From contig CM030939.1 in assembly GCA_018136815.1 (NCBI GenBank), positions 1 through 64,000 of the forward strand: 64,000 nucleotides of DNA, in the 5' to 3' direction. Each line of letters opens with the position of its first letter. Within the stretch, counting starts at the first letter, position 1. Below the pieces are notes generated by a model, which saw nothing but the letters and a program-made list of their open reading frames with translations, was not told the origin of the DNA and did no database searches. The translations under genes were made by a program, and so were the position numbers. Of the stretch, positions 32,079-42,500 are shown in pieces. This stretch comes from Isochrysis galbana (Eukaryota > Haptophyta > Isochrysidales > Isochrysidaceae).

Positions 32079-32510
32079 AGCCTTCGCCGCGCGGGAGGGG
32101 TTTGTTTATCGTATGATTCCGGAGTGTTTACGTTAGTTTTCTGAGCCTAAGGACCAAGGACTTTGGTTTTTGGGTTTCTAGTGAGTGTTTTTTGTAGCAA
32201 CTTCGTCGAGTCCCTCCGTGTTCCCAAGCGAGTCCCCCCGAGTTCCCGAGTCTATACCCTGAGTCAACGAGTCAATACAAGCCAAGCACGCGCCTGAGCC
32301 ACCCCCAGTCGCCTGCCACCACCTCCCTCAAGCCTCCTTCCGCACTTCCGCGCCCTCCGTGCGTCGTGCGTCGTGCGTCGATCACCATGCCCGTAGTCAT
32401 CCCCGAGGAAAGCTCCATGAGCTCCCCGCAAGAACCGCATTCCGCGCTAGCAGCCGGCGCGCCCTCGCAGGCAATCTCCAAGAGTGAGAGCAGCCTTGCT
32501 CTGACACGAC
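32079..32510 (+). repeat. Dispersed 0.43 kb repeat, copy A
   Basis: It starts CAGCCTTCGCCGCGCGG, passes through GTATGATTCCGGAGTGTTTA, and ends with a short open frame starting MPVVIPEESSMSSPQ (from 32388) and ending in a run with AAGAPSQAIS. A second copy at 39016-39452 matches almost base for base, and partial copies lie at 35041-35150 and 46467-46492. The conserved layout (leader, ATG, short peptide) suggests the 5' end of a transcribed mobile element. Confidence 0.85.
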
Positions 32511-32519
32511 CTCGTTTCT

Positions 32520-33024
32520 ACTTGTTCTCGTAGCGGGAGGGGGGGGGGAACTCGACTGAAATCAAACCCAACCACTCCGATCAGACAACAACGGACGACG
32601 ATCAAAGGGCGATCTGTCGGCGATCTTGTCTGGAACGGGAATCGCACCATAACGGAAACGAGGGGCAATCCTGCCGCGCAGGATTCCAAGAGACCTACCG
32701 AATAAGACGAAAGGAGTGCGATGTGCCTCAGGGAGAGATACGAAGAGGTCGTAAATTAAACCTGATTGCCCCCAGAAGCAGATAAAGAACCGCTGTAGAG
32801 ATAGCAAATTAAACCTATTTGCGAGGCGCCTGGGAGGAAGAAAGGTGGGGAAACTTCCCTTCTCTTTCGAGAGAAAGAGAGAGGGCGCTCCACAACCCAC
32901 GATCCCATGCATCCAAGCGAAGCTTTTGACCGAGAACGAGAACGAGAGAATTATAACGATAAATACCGAACGACGAAGAGAAGAGCGAAGCCTAACGAGT
33001 GTCGATTCGCGAATGCGACACCCC
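32520..33024 (-). repeat. Diverged LTR-like sequence related to the chromovirus LTR
   Basis: It shares with the LTR at 16670-17862 the phrase GCAAATTAAACCT (32807-32819, and a partial at 32753) and the terminus GCGAATGCGACACCCCCC, followed by a similar flank (TAGGATCGAG against TAAGATCGAG). It lies 3' of an RNase H fragment on the same strand, as a 3' LTR would. The left limit is uncertain. Confidence 0.5.
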
Positions 33025-33127
33025 CCTGCTAGGATCGAGCGTCCCGCGAGGGAAAGAAGAGGACCTAACGGATAGCGGAGAGCTCCGAACAAGCCACGAG
33101 AAAGGCAGAAGAGCAATCCTGAACGAG

Positions 33128-33470
33128 ACCGAATGAGCGAAGAGCGAAGAGCGAATAAATCCGAAGAGCGAATGAAACAATAAATCCGAAGAGCGAATGA
33201 AACAATAAATCCGAATGGATGGAGAGCCGCGCACCCAATGCCGAACCAAGACGGAAGACGTGATGAGCGACCTAACAATCGAGGACCGATGAGAACGCGG
33301 AACCACAAGAATCGAGAATCGAGAGCGAGAAACGAAGAACGCGGGACGACGAGAATCGAGAATCGCGAACGAGAAACGAAGAACGCGGAACGACGAGAAT
33401 CGCGAATCGAGGGCGAGAAACGAAGAACGATAAGGACGCGGAACGACGAGAATCGAGAGTCGAGAATCGA
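33128..33470. repeat. Purine-rich tandem repeats
   Basis: A unit of about 26 bases (AATAAATCCGAAGAGCGAATG) repeats at 33140-33218. An imperfect unit of about 50 bases (GAATCGAGAATCG then GAACGAGAAACGAAGAACGC) repeats three to four times at 33305-33465. Confidence 0.8.
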
Positions 33471-33474
33471 CGGT

Positions 33475-33786
33475 AAAGCGGTACTCGGACAACTTGAGCG
33501 CCCATCGCATCAAGCGCGACGCCGGCCCACCCTGGACGGTGTCCTTCATGGTGTGCAACCAACGGAGCGCTTGGTGATCGATGACGAGGCGAAAGTGCCG
33601 GCCCCAAAGGTACGGTCGCCAAGTGCGAATGCTTTCCAGGGCGGCGAGGAGCTCCACCTCGGTGGTGGTCCAATGACGCTCCGCGGCGGTGAGGCGGCGA
33701 CCGTAATACGCGACGACATGCTCGTGCCCGTGGTCGTCAATTTGCGACAGGACTCCGCCGATACCCAGAGTACTGGCCGCGTCCAT
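33475..33786 (-). pseudogene. Gypsy RNase H fragment
   Basis: The reading contains STLGIGGVLSQIDD, HVVAYYGRRLTAAERHW, TTEVELLAALESIRTWRPYL, DHQALRWLHTMKD and ASRLMRWALKLSEYRF, colinear with the RNase H of the chromovirus at 20200-20500. It begins inside the domain and is joined to purine-rich repeats at its end, so only this domain remains. It reads without interruption over about 104 codons, so decay is limited. Confidence 0.85.
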
Positions 33787-33859
33787 AGCCGCGGGGGAAT
33801 GGGGGAAATGTGTTCCACCAGTGACCAGTACATGTCCGTTGCTTCACGCCGGCTTTTTG

Positions 33860-34908
33860 TGCGCCAGTGCCCTCTTGGGCCACCGAAATACGTGGCCAAA
33901 TATTCGGTTTCACAGTAACCGTCGTTCACAGCCGTTCAACTGCCGAGCGCGCCCGGCTTTCGCTCTCTCGCTGTCGGACGGCGCTGTCTCCGCCCTCCCC
34001 CAGCGACAGAGTCCTCTCCTCTCAGGAGAGCAGCCACGCACGGCTCCACCGCCGGCGCTCCACCAGTGTCGGCTCCGCTACAAGCTGCGTCATGCCTGCC
34101 CGTCGCCCCGCTCGCGCTCACGCTCACGCTCGCGGCTCGACTCCTACCTCCATCTCTGGCCCCACCCCCTCCCATGCTCCTGCAATGTCGTCTGCTACCT
34201 GCTACCCCTCCTGGGGAGAGCTCGGAGGGAGAGGATGGAGGCGACTCTGGGCGGCCAGAGGAGGACTCCACTCCTGACTCTCCTCGCGATGGCTCGGGGG
34301 GTCATGGCTCAGACGCGCAGGACGCCTCTGAGCCATCTGTTGTAGGTGCTGCAGGGGAGGAGCCCATTGCACCCCCTGCTGCCCCTGCCGCAAGGGCACA
34401 GCCCCCTAACCTGGATCCCGAGGTGCTGCTCGACACTCTCATGGACAGGCTGGAGGCCAGGAAGGCGGCAGCGAGAGCCGCGGCCTCACGACGCCGGCCT
34501 GGCCGCAGCCCCCTTCCTCAGTCCTCCCCTCCCTCGTCTTCCAGCACTTCGGTTCCTCCATCGAGATCTAGGGGGCCCCGGGGGACCGAGCCAACCCCAC
34601 GCCGCTCGACGCACCGCCATTCTCCATTCTCATTTAGCCAGGCGCCAATCGTCGAAGAGAGACCCTTCGCCTTGAGCTGTCCTGCCCCTATGACGCCGTC
34701 GACAACCCCTACCCTCGGGCGCATGCGCTGCGCTTTCGCGCCACGCATTACGACACGAAGTGGACGCAATAAGAACAACTTGGTCCTCGCACGCATCACG
34801 GACCTCGCCACCCAGGATCAGCCAAGCGACCCGGTCGCCTGCCAGCAGAACGACATTGACAACAGGATCGAGGACGAGGAGTGTGAGAAAAAGAGACGAA
34901 GAAGATGA
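33860..34908 (+). CDS. Hypothetical proline/serine-rich ORF, possibly gag-like
   Basis: An open frame ends at 34908 (start unclear; 34066 is one choice). It has an acidic-serine stretch (SSEGEDGGDSGRPEED), a possible helix (PEVLLDTLMDRLEARKAAAR), proline/serine-rich stretches, and a basic tail ending KKRRRR. The helix followed by low-complexity basic sequence is reminiscent of retrotransposon gag, and mobile elements surround it. I recognise no domain. Overlapping frames are also open because of the base composition. Confidence 0.3.
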
Positions 34909-35040
34909 AAACTTAGGCTGCAGGTGTTCCGTGCCCTATCATCACGCATTGCCCAAGCCCCAACAGCCACAAGCAGCTCACACACCCACAAGCCATTCAC
35001 TCCATTGCCACTCCACTCGTCACACCCGTAGTCACTTCCA

Positions 35041-35150
35041 ACATGGGTCTCGAAGAAAGCTCCATGAGCTCCCCGCAACAACCATGTCCCGCGCTAGCTG
35101 CCGGCGCGCCCTTGCGGGCAATCTCCAAGAGTGAGATCAGCCTTGCTCCG
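35041..35150 (+). repeat. Dispersed repeat, partial copy C
   Basis: Matches the last quarter of copies A and B: an ATG followed by GLEESSMSSPQ-like codons (35043), the ALAAGAPL stretch and AISKSE. The leader is absent, and the sequence to its left is unrelated. Confidence 0.7.
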
Positions 35151-36582
35151 ACATTCATACACAAGCCCCGCGCCCAATGTCTCCTGGTTCCTCCTCATCC
35201 CTCCCCACTCCCTCTATTCAAATAATGCCTGCTTATGATCCACAACTCCATCCATACCACCACAGCTACCAACGCGGCGAGATTCATTCATACGATGTGC
35301 ACGCACTTAGTGCTGACGCTACAAGTGAGTCCACTTCTCCCTCGCTTCACCACCCTTCATTCCTGTCTGCCCCCTCCCCCCCCCGCTCCCTCTACGCTGC
35401 CTTTCACTCACTACTCCCTGCACTGCCAAATCCGCCTCTCTCAAAAAGCTCCACCGCGTGCATGCCCGAGCTTGAAGCGTGCCATCCATACGGCAGAGCT
35501 CAAACTCTTTGCCTCTGCCCTACGCCACACGCGATGCCGCTGCAAACCCCCTCGTGCAGCCCTCCCAGAACGCAGCTTGCCACGTGCTGGACAAGGTCGC
35601 GTACATCGCTTCAGTGTCAGACAGGCTGCGTCCTTCTACCTCGACTTCTCAAGCATGCGCGTGAGCTGTGTGAAGAAGCCATCCGCGTCGAGCTGCACCA
35701 TTGATGGTCGCGCGCCACCTGGGTAGAGAAAAGGTGCCCACTGGCGGCGGCCGCCACGTCGCTACGAGCGCCGATGAAGAGGCAGCGGGAGGTCGGCGGT
35801 GGCGGCTACATCTGTGGCGGCAAGCGAGGGCGGGGAAGGATGAGCGAGGGAGGGAGAAGCATGGGGGAGAGGCAATTAGCGAGGTGCGCGCAGTGCACTC
35901 GCAAAGGAAGGAGGAATGGGGGAGGAATGGGGAGAGGACACGAAGGAGGATGAAATCGTAAGCAAAGGGGGTAGGAATGGAAGGGAAACCGCCCAACGCA
36001 CGCGAGCGGCGAGGGAGAAGGATGGAGGGAAGTGAGAGAGAATATGAAGCCACGACTGTCGACGAGTGGCGTAGGCGCCAAAGGAGGGGAACGGCTGCCG
36101 AGGGCGGGGCGCTCAGCGCGCGCGCAGGGCGGACAGGCGCGGCGGCTCGAGCGCCATCCCGGTCGCACAGGGCGACCTCTTACCTGCGGGCCACAGCGAC
36201 GAGAGAGAGAGGAGGGGCTGGCAGCCGCCGCCGCCAGCCGCTCGCGAGGGGGCAGCGAGCAGCCAGAGAGCCAAGTTGACAGCGCGGGGGGGGAAGGCAA
36301 GGGGGGAAGAGCGGGATCCGCGCGGGGGAGATTGCGACCTCCACCACCGACGAGCTGCGAGATCCGCGGGGGGGAAGCAAAGGCGGGCGCCCGCAGTGTG
36401 AGTGTCACATAGGGGAGACGAAACTCTTCGAGCTATCGGGCTCTTGACGAATTTGGATGGCAGGCGGTAGGACGAAGGCTTCCTCGCTGTTATCTTCATA
36501 ACTACCAGCGGTAGTAGTAGAGGCTGCCGCTTCGTGCGCGTGCCCGCTTCGTGGGCGTGCCCCTGTTCCCCCCCAGGCAATC
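35151..36582. other. No gene supported
   Basis: Two base-composition halves: pyrimidine-rich to about 35700, then strongly purine-rich (AGG/GAGG) to about 36400. Several frames are open, but none has recognisable motifs or consistent codon use. Confidence 0.4.
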
Positions 36583-37278
36583 ATGGCCCCCAGGAAGCCC
36601 GCCAGCAAGGCCAAGCTGCCGAGGGGCCACTACACAGTCCATGCCCGCGATACGCGCGCAGAACAGCGGGCGCGCGTCGTCGATGACGTGCGCAGAGCAG
36701 CCGCGCACTGCCGCTCGCACAGCGTTGGCGTCAAGGCCGCGCTTGCAACAGGGCAATTCCCGGAGGCAACGCGCGGCAAAGTGGCGTGGGAGCTGAGGAG
36801 GGGCACCTCTGATGATGACTCCCCACGGGATGCCAACCAACAGCTGCTCACAAACGCTGAGAGGCTCAAGTTGGCATCTTGGGTTCTAGCTCGCGCTGAC
36901 GTTCACGACCCCCAGAATAGGCACCAGATATCTGTAAAGGTACGCGCCGTGCTGGCAGAGCGGCACAGGTTCAACAAGACTAAAAAGTACGGCAAGGGTA
37001 CTATTCCTCTCAACACGCCGGAGCTCAACCACCTCAATTCCGACATCGACCTGTCTCACACATTCTTTCAGCGCATTTATCCATGGTGGCGGGCTCGCGG
37101 TATCGACATCACCGAAGGGGTTTCGAGGGCAGAGGAGGAGAAGAGGTCACAAAAGCACAGGGAGGCCGTGGTAGAGAATCATTTCTTCGGCGAGTATGGG
37201 CTGGAGCGCGAGCTGATTGACGCGGGCGTGATGGATCCCCACGTCCAATCCGCTAGCCTACTGCTCCAAAAGGTCTAA
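36583..37278 (+). CDS. Possible DNA-transposon protein N-terminal fragment
   Basis: A 231-residue reading from ATG 36583 to TAA. It has a basic N-terminus, then a likely helix-turn-helix region (ERLKLASWVLARADVHDPQN, VKVRAVLAERHRF), an aromatic block (FFQRIYPWWRARG) and a charged helix, ending in ELIDAGVMDP. The helix-turn-helix followed by FFxxIYPWW resembles N-termini of pogo/CENP-B-like transposases, but no DDE catalytic triad is present, so at most the DNA-binding part remains. Codon use is host-like. The identification is tentative; it could also be an unrelated host protein. Confidence 0.35.
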   Translation: MAPRKPASKAKLPRGHYTVHARDTRAEQRARVVDDVRRAAAHCRSHSVGVKAALATGQFPEATRGKVAWELRRGTSDDDSPRDANQQLLTNAERLKLASWVLARADVHDPQNRHQISVKVRAVLAERHRFNKTKKYGKGTIPLNTPELNHLNSDIDLSHTFFQRIYPWWRARGIDITEGVSRAEEEKRSQKHREAVVENHFFGEYGLERELIDAGVMDPHVQSASLLLQKV

Positions 37279-37478
37279 AATAAAACTCCTCTGGTGCGAG
37301 CGGACGCCCGAGTGCAGCACCGCATGCTGAATGTGGTAGCAAAAGTGAGCAAAGACAAGCTCCGCAGAGTTGGTCATGGGGAGAGCTAAGGTTGAATGGG
37401 ATGTGGAGATGGTTTGCTTCAGGTGATGGGATGTCTCATAAGCTCACTATAAGCTATAATGGAGGCATGATCGACAGA

Positions 37479-37527
37479 GTCCTAGAAATCCAAGAATTTT
37501 CTAGGACGTGGTCCTAGTTTCTAGGAC
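37479..37527. repeat. Nested inverted repeats
   Basis: GTCCTAGAAA (37479-37488) pairs with TTTCTAGGAC (37498-37507). Directly after it, GTCCTAG (37511-37517) pairs with CTAGGAC (37521-37527) around a TTT loop. The pair sits at the 3' limit of the LINE fragment. Confidence 0.8.
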
Positions 37528-37539
37528 GGAATTTTTTGT

Positions 37540-38345
37540 CCGAGAATACCCAGGGCCGAAGCCCAGCGCTTGTATCGCTTTATGATAATACTCCCAACTG
37601 ACTCTATCGAAAGCTTTCTCCCAGTCTATCGCCAGGGCTAGGCCCTCTTCGTCTGTGTCATCTAGGTACGCTTGCACTAGCTTTAAAAGGTGGGTGGCCT
37701 CGCCTATCATCCTCCTAGGCACGAAGCCCACTTGCTCCTTGGAGATGATCGTATGTATCGTCTTTTTGAGTCTGTTAGCTAGGACCCTGGCGAGGATTTT
37801 GTAGTCCGTTTGGAGCAACGTAATTGGTCTATAATTCCTCGGGTCCCTAGCGTCCCCTTTTTTGTAGAGCAAAGCTATATCACCCGAGCACGTATCCTCC
37901 GGTAATGCCCCCGTTCTGTAGGCTTCGTGAAACATGTCCATCAGTCGCGGGGCCACTAGCTTTTCGAAGCTTTGGTAGAACTCCATTGGTATGCCGTCCG
38001 GTCCCGTGGATTTACCTTTCGCCATTTGTCGTATAGCCCTAACGATCTCCGAGTAACCGATGGGCTTGTCCAAGAAGGACCTATGACTCGTAGGTATCTG
38101 GCGCTGCCTTAGCGCACTAAGGAGGGACTCCGCGTTATGAGAGATCTTTTCGCTGAAGAGCCATACATAGTAGCTCCGCAACGAAGCCAATATCGCGGAG
38201 TCATCAGTTACTACATTCTCTTCCTCCAGGGCCGGGTGCGGGTCCTCCCATCTCACTCCGGCATACATCGCCGGGATGTCGCCGCTAGCGTGTCTAGGTG
38301 TGAATCTCTTAAAAAATTGCTTTGTAACAAGCTCTTCCCCGTTCA
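37540..38345 (-). pseudogene. LINE reverse transcriptase fragment
   Basis: The reading includes EIVRAIRQMAKGKSTGPDG with IPMEFYQ, GDIALLYKKGDARDPRNYRP, ITLLQTDYKILARVLANRL, IISKEQVGFVPRRMI and LALAIDWEKAFDRVSW. These are RT motifs 0 to 3 of non-LTR elements, in order. It stops at ALGFGP, before the YADD motif, where the inverted repeats begin, so the catalytic core is cut. Upstream it becomes unrecognisable near 38345. There is no endonuclease. Losing the 3' half is unusual, since LINE copies normally lose their 5' ends; rearrangement after insertion is likely. Confidence 0.88.
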
Positions 38346-38543
38346 CTCGGCGGAGGGCATGCAGACAGAGGAGACGTTCCTCCATTACATCCACCGTCTC
38401 GACGAGTGGATCTCCCAGCGCAGCGCAGTGGAGGCAGCCACAGGTGGTGAGCCCATTCAGCGCCCGGTTGCCCTCATGTTGGACATCCACTGCTCTCGCT
38501 TTAGCGACGAGCTTCTACGTAAGACCAGCACGATTCGAGCCTT
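38346..38543. other. Unclassified piece between LINE and gypsy fragments
   Basis: The + strand reads ETFLHYIHRLDEWISQRSAV and LMLDIHCSRFSDELL without stops, more protein-like than the opposite strand. I cannot assign it to either neighbour. Confidence 0.3.
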
Positions 38544-38990
38544 GCCTCGCGTGATAAGAGGTAGGCCGTCCGGACCGTGAAGCGGTGTCACTACGGCTTG
38601 TGGCAGCCGCTCGACGCATGCGTCGTTGGGTAGGCTGGACAAGAGGGAAGTGGTCACGACCGACGGGCCAGCTCCGGTGTCAGCGAGGGTGCTGTTGACC
38701 GTGAGGGCGGAGTCGGCTAAGATGACTAACGCGTGGTGCGTGACAGCCAGACGTCAGCCCGTCTTGGACTCGTTGATTCATCTTCGTGAGCTCGGCGCAA
38801 AGCTCATCGAAGTGCTTGGGTAGCGCGGCGGCAGGCGAGGCTAGGGTGCCATTGCGAGGCCGGCGAAGTTCTTGGGCTGCCTCCGTCAGGTGCCGAGGCA
38901 ATACCACCGCAGAGCCGCTCGCTCGTGCACGAAGAGAGGCGAGAGCGTGGAGAGCGGGTGACGGGGTATCATCGCGGGTGCCGACATCGG
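38540..38990 (-). pseudogene. Gypsy gag/protease fragment without methyltransferase
   Basis: Part one (about 38790-38907) is gag-like: MVLPRHLTEAAQELRRP and LPKHFDELCAEL, the counterpart of 24412-24645. Part two (about 38550-38720) is protease: LTVNSTLADTGAGPSVV with the DTG triad, and GPDGLPLITRG. Only about 80 bases separate the two, whereas in the full chromovirus 1.9 kb with the methyltransferase lies between them. It ends where the LINE-side sequence starts. Confidence 0.8.
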
Positions 38991-39015
38991 AGTTATTTTG
39001 AGAGGAATCGAAGGA

Positions 39016-39452
39016 GCCTTCGCCGCGCGGGGAGGGTTTGTTTATCGTATGATTCCGGAGTGTTTACGTTAGTTTTTCTGAGCCCAAGGTCTTTGGGTTT
39101 TGGGTTTTTTTTGAGTGGTTTTGTAGCAACTTCGTAGAGTCCCTCCGTGTTCCCAAGTGAGTCCCCCCGAGTTCCCGAGTCTATACCCGAGTCAACGAGT
39201 CAATACAAGTCAAGCACGCGCCTGAGCCACCCAGCCACCAGCCACCCCCAGTCGCCTGCCACCACCTCCCACAAGCCTCCTTCCGCACTTCCGCGCCGTC
39301 CGTGCGTCGTGCGTCGTGCGTCGATCACCATGCCCGTAGTCATCCCCGAGGAAAGCTCCATGAGCTCCCCGCAAGAACCGCATTCCGCGCTAGCTGCCGG
39401 CGCGCCCTCGCAGGCAATCTCCAAAGAGTGAGATCAGCCTTGCTCTGACAGA
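39016..39452 (+). repeat. Dispersed 0.43 kb repeat, copy B
   Basis: Colinear with copy A (32079-32510): the same GCCTTCGCCGCGCGG start, the same GTATGATTCCGGAGTGTTTA, and the same short ORF MPVVIPEESSMSSPQ from 39330. A small insertion (CACCCAGCCACCAGC region) is the main difference. It directly follows the gypsy fragment. Confidence 0.88.
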
Positions 39453-40050
39453 GCGTGACAACAGAGAGGGAGTCACGCGGGAAATCCTAATGGCGGGAGA
39501 AAACGCAATGCGGGGAGGGGGCATCGGGGCGTGGCGACGGGGAGGGAGCCACGCGGGAAGACCTAACGGCGGGGGAAATGTACAAGGGGAAATGGAAATG
39601 AGCAACCCCCTTTACCCGCAACACACTGAATGGGCGCTCAAAACTCGGTGATTATAACTAGTTAACTAGGTCTTGAGTTTCCAGAAACTCGATGATTAAT
39701 CAAAGGGGGTTTTGAAACTGCCGATTAATAGTGTGTAATATAGTTAACTGGTTTAACTGATTCCTAGCCTTGGCAAGGGCCTTGGTTAAGGTTGGGTAGT
39801 AGTAGTAGGGAGGTACATAGGCACGCTGCCTCAAGCCGCACATGTAGCGGGGATTTTTAAGAATATTTCTTTTTGTTAGCTAGCATTCCTAGCCACATAC
39901 ACCGGACGAGCCATGCGCCAAGCGCGCACACACCCCATCGCGGGGGAGGGGCTCCGTGCTCCGTGGCCGTCGAAGGGCTACGGTCCCGCAGCACTAAGGT
40001 TATACTAACACAACAATAAAACTCTGACGGAGAGAGAGAGAGAGCACAGA
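39453..40050. other. No gene; contains a short dispersed motif
   Basis: At 39795-39875 the string AGGGAGGTACATAGGCACGC with GCACATGTAGCGGGGATTTT and a T-rich end recurs, diverged, at 49118-49195. It may be a small mobile-element terminus. The remainder is AT-richer and featureless. Confidence 0.45.
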
Positions 40051-42500
40051 CAGCGTTGGCGCGGGCAGCTCCGGCTCGGACGCCGTCGACGATGGGCCAA
40101 AAAGGAGAGGGAGCGGCGAGAATGGCGAGTGTGGTGGTAGCTCGGGCAGCGGGAGTGGCTCGGGCGGCTCGGACGGCGCGGGCGGCGCAGGCAGCGCCCC
40201 GGACACAGGCAGCCGCGGGCACAGCGGCGGCGAGCGCAGCGGCGGCCCGGACAGCGGGGTGGCTCAGGGGCGGTGGCTCGGCCGACACCGGCCTGGTCGG
40301 CAGTAATGGCGCCGCCACTGCTGCGGCCGCCTCCCGAGTCGCTTCCATCGCGCGCCCCGCCGCCTCATCGGCCACCGCAGGCACCGTCGTCCGGCCTCCA
40401 CTCTCCTCGCGGCTGCCCCAGCAGCCCGCTGCGCCACCGCCCCACCGCCAGTTAGGCCGCCGCTGCCGCCGTCCCAGCCGTCGCCGCCGCCGCCCGCGTC
40501 GCTACCGCCACCGCCCAGCCGCTCCACGTCCGAATCCGTGCCGTCTCAGCCTGCCACATGCGCGGCGGTTCCCAAGCCGCCGCCGCCGCCGCTGCCTTTG
40601 CCGTCCGCACAACTGTCGCCACCGTTGGAGCCGCTGTCGCCTGAGCCACTGCCGCTGCGCGCCGCCGGAGCCGCCGTTGCAGCCGCCGTCCGAACAGCTA
40701 GCGCAGCTGCTTCCTTCGCCACTGTCGTCGGGCTCGCCGCTCGCGTTTTCTCCGCGTTCGCCGCCAGGGCCGCCATTCGCGGCGGAGCCGCTACTCGAAA
40801 CGCCATCACTACTGTCGCCGCAGGCGCGTCTCTCGCTGGTCCTCAGGCCACCGCTCGGAATGCTGCTGGGTCCGCCGCTTGGACCGCGACCGTTCGAGCC
40901 ACCACCGTCTGCGCGGACTACATTGATAGCGGCAGTCCTGGCTCCGGCGACAACGGTGCCAACAGCGGCGGCGGCGGCGCGGAAGGGCGGCGATGGCGGC
41001 GAGGCTCTGGCTGTATGTCGGGGCAACGCAGCTTGCGATGGCAGAGAGGGCGTAGAGGGGGGCTCTAGGGGACCGACAGCAATGGCGGCGGTTTGGATTG
41101 AGGCGGTTCGAGCGGCGGCGGTGGCATCACGGGCGAGGTGGCGGCGCCTTGAGCGCTGGCGGTGCCGACTGGACGGTCCGTGCGGCGACCGCAGCGGCTC
41201 GGGCATCCACGGCAGGGGGTCGGAGACGCGGATGGCGGCAACGGCGGCAGCGCGATGGCCGCTGGCGACGGCCGCAGCGGATCCTCGGAGGGTGGCGGAA
41301 GCGGGTGGAAGGCAAGAGGCGGCGGCTGCGACTGCGGCTCGGGCGGGCCGAGCAGTAGCGGTAGCGACCCGGGTGGTGGCGACGGCGGCTGACACAGCGG
41401 CGACAATAGCTTGGCTAGCAGCAACGGCGGCGGCTCCAGCGGTGGCGGCAGCATCACGGGGAGCGGCGGCGGCGGCCCAGGTGTTGACCGTGGCTTGAGC
41501 GAATGTGGCATTGGACGCAGCGGTAGCGGCTCGGACAGCGGCGGCGGTAGCCCAGATGCTGACGGTGCCATCGGCGGCGACCCACTTGGATAGCAGTGAC
41601 TGGCTCAAACGGCGGTGGCCTGGATGGTGGCCCGCGGCAGCGGCGGCAGCGGCGGCGTGGACGGCAGCGACTCGGATGGTGGCAGCTCGTGCAGCCGCGG
41701 CAGCGGCTCGGGCGGTGTCGGTGTCGAACACGGCTCGGGCAATCCAGGCGGCGGCGGTGGCGGCTTGGACGACGACGACGCTGGCTCAAGCGACAGTTGT
41801 CCTGATGGCGGTGGCCCGGAAGAAGCAGCGGCAAGTTGGACGGCGGCGGCTCGGACGGCGGTGGCTCGAGCAGCGGTTGCAGTGGCTTGGGCTGCCACGG
41901 CTCCCTCGGCGGCGACCATGGTGCAGGCGGCGGGAGCTCAGGTGGCAGCGAAGCGGCCAGCTTCGGCGATGACACTGGCATCACAGGAGGTTTGGCGATG
42001 ACATTGGCATCACAGGAGGCGCTAGTGGCGGTGCAGGCGTTGGCGGCTGCTCGAGCGCTGGTGGTGAGGGCCGCGGTGGCAGCGGCTTGGGCAGTGGCGA
42101 CGGCGGCTTGGACGCCAGCGGTGCTACTGGCGACAGGAGCCACTCGGACGGCAGCGACGTTGGCTCAAACGAGGGTGGCCTGGATGGTGGTTGCCCGGTC
42201 GGTGGCGGCGGTGGCTTGGACGGCTGCGGCTCGGACGGCGGCGGCTTAAGCAGCGGCGGCAATGGCTCGAGCGGCCGTAGCTCGTTCATCGCCGGCCATG
42301 GCGCTTGCGGCAGCAGCTCGGGGCACTGCGGCTCGATCGGCGGCGACTGTGGCGCGGGCGCGGGCGCTTGCGGCATGGATGGTGGCGGCTGGGTTGTCAG
42401 TGGCCGAGAGCTGGGCGGCGGCGGCAGCGACGCGGGCGTCGGTGTGAGTGCGACGCCAGTGAGCAGTGGGGCCGCCGCACCAGGTGAGTGCCAGGCGTAG
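40050..42500. repeat. GC-rich trinucleotide-like low-complexity region
   Basis: About 2.45 kb dominated by imperfect GGC, GGT, GCA and GGA triplets. One + strand frame reads as glycine/serine/aspartate-rich (GGSDGG-like), another as alanine-rich, and the minus strand as proline-rich (PPPLEPPP-like). Each is open for long stretches and then swaps, so long ORFs here (one spans 40056-41498) are not evidence of a gene. A consensus donor (CACCAG/GTGAGTG) lies at 42483 on the + strand. It may be a decayed cell-wall-type proline-rich or glycine-rich gene, but that is a guess. Confidence 0.6.

Noticed and set aside
36583-37278. Complete transposase
   Set aside because: No DDE triad and too short. 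At most a DNA-binding N-terminus remains.
40056-41498. 480-residue alanine/arginine-rich ORF
   Set aside because: Low-complexity triplet DNA keeps several frames open on both strands. Nothing singles this one out.
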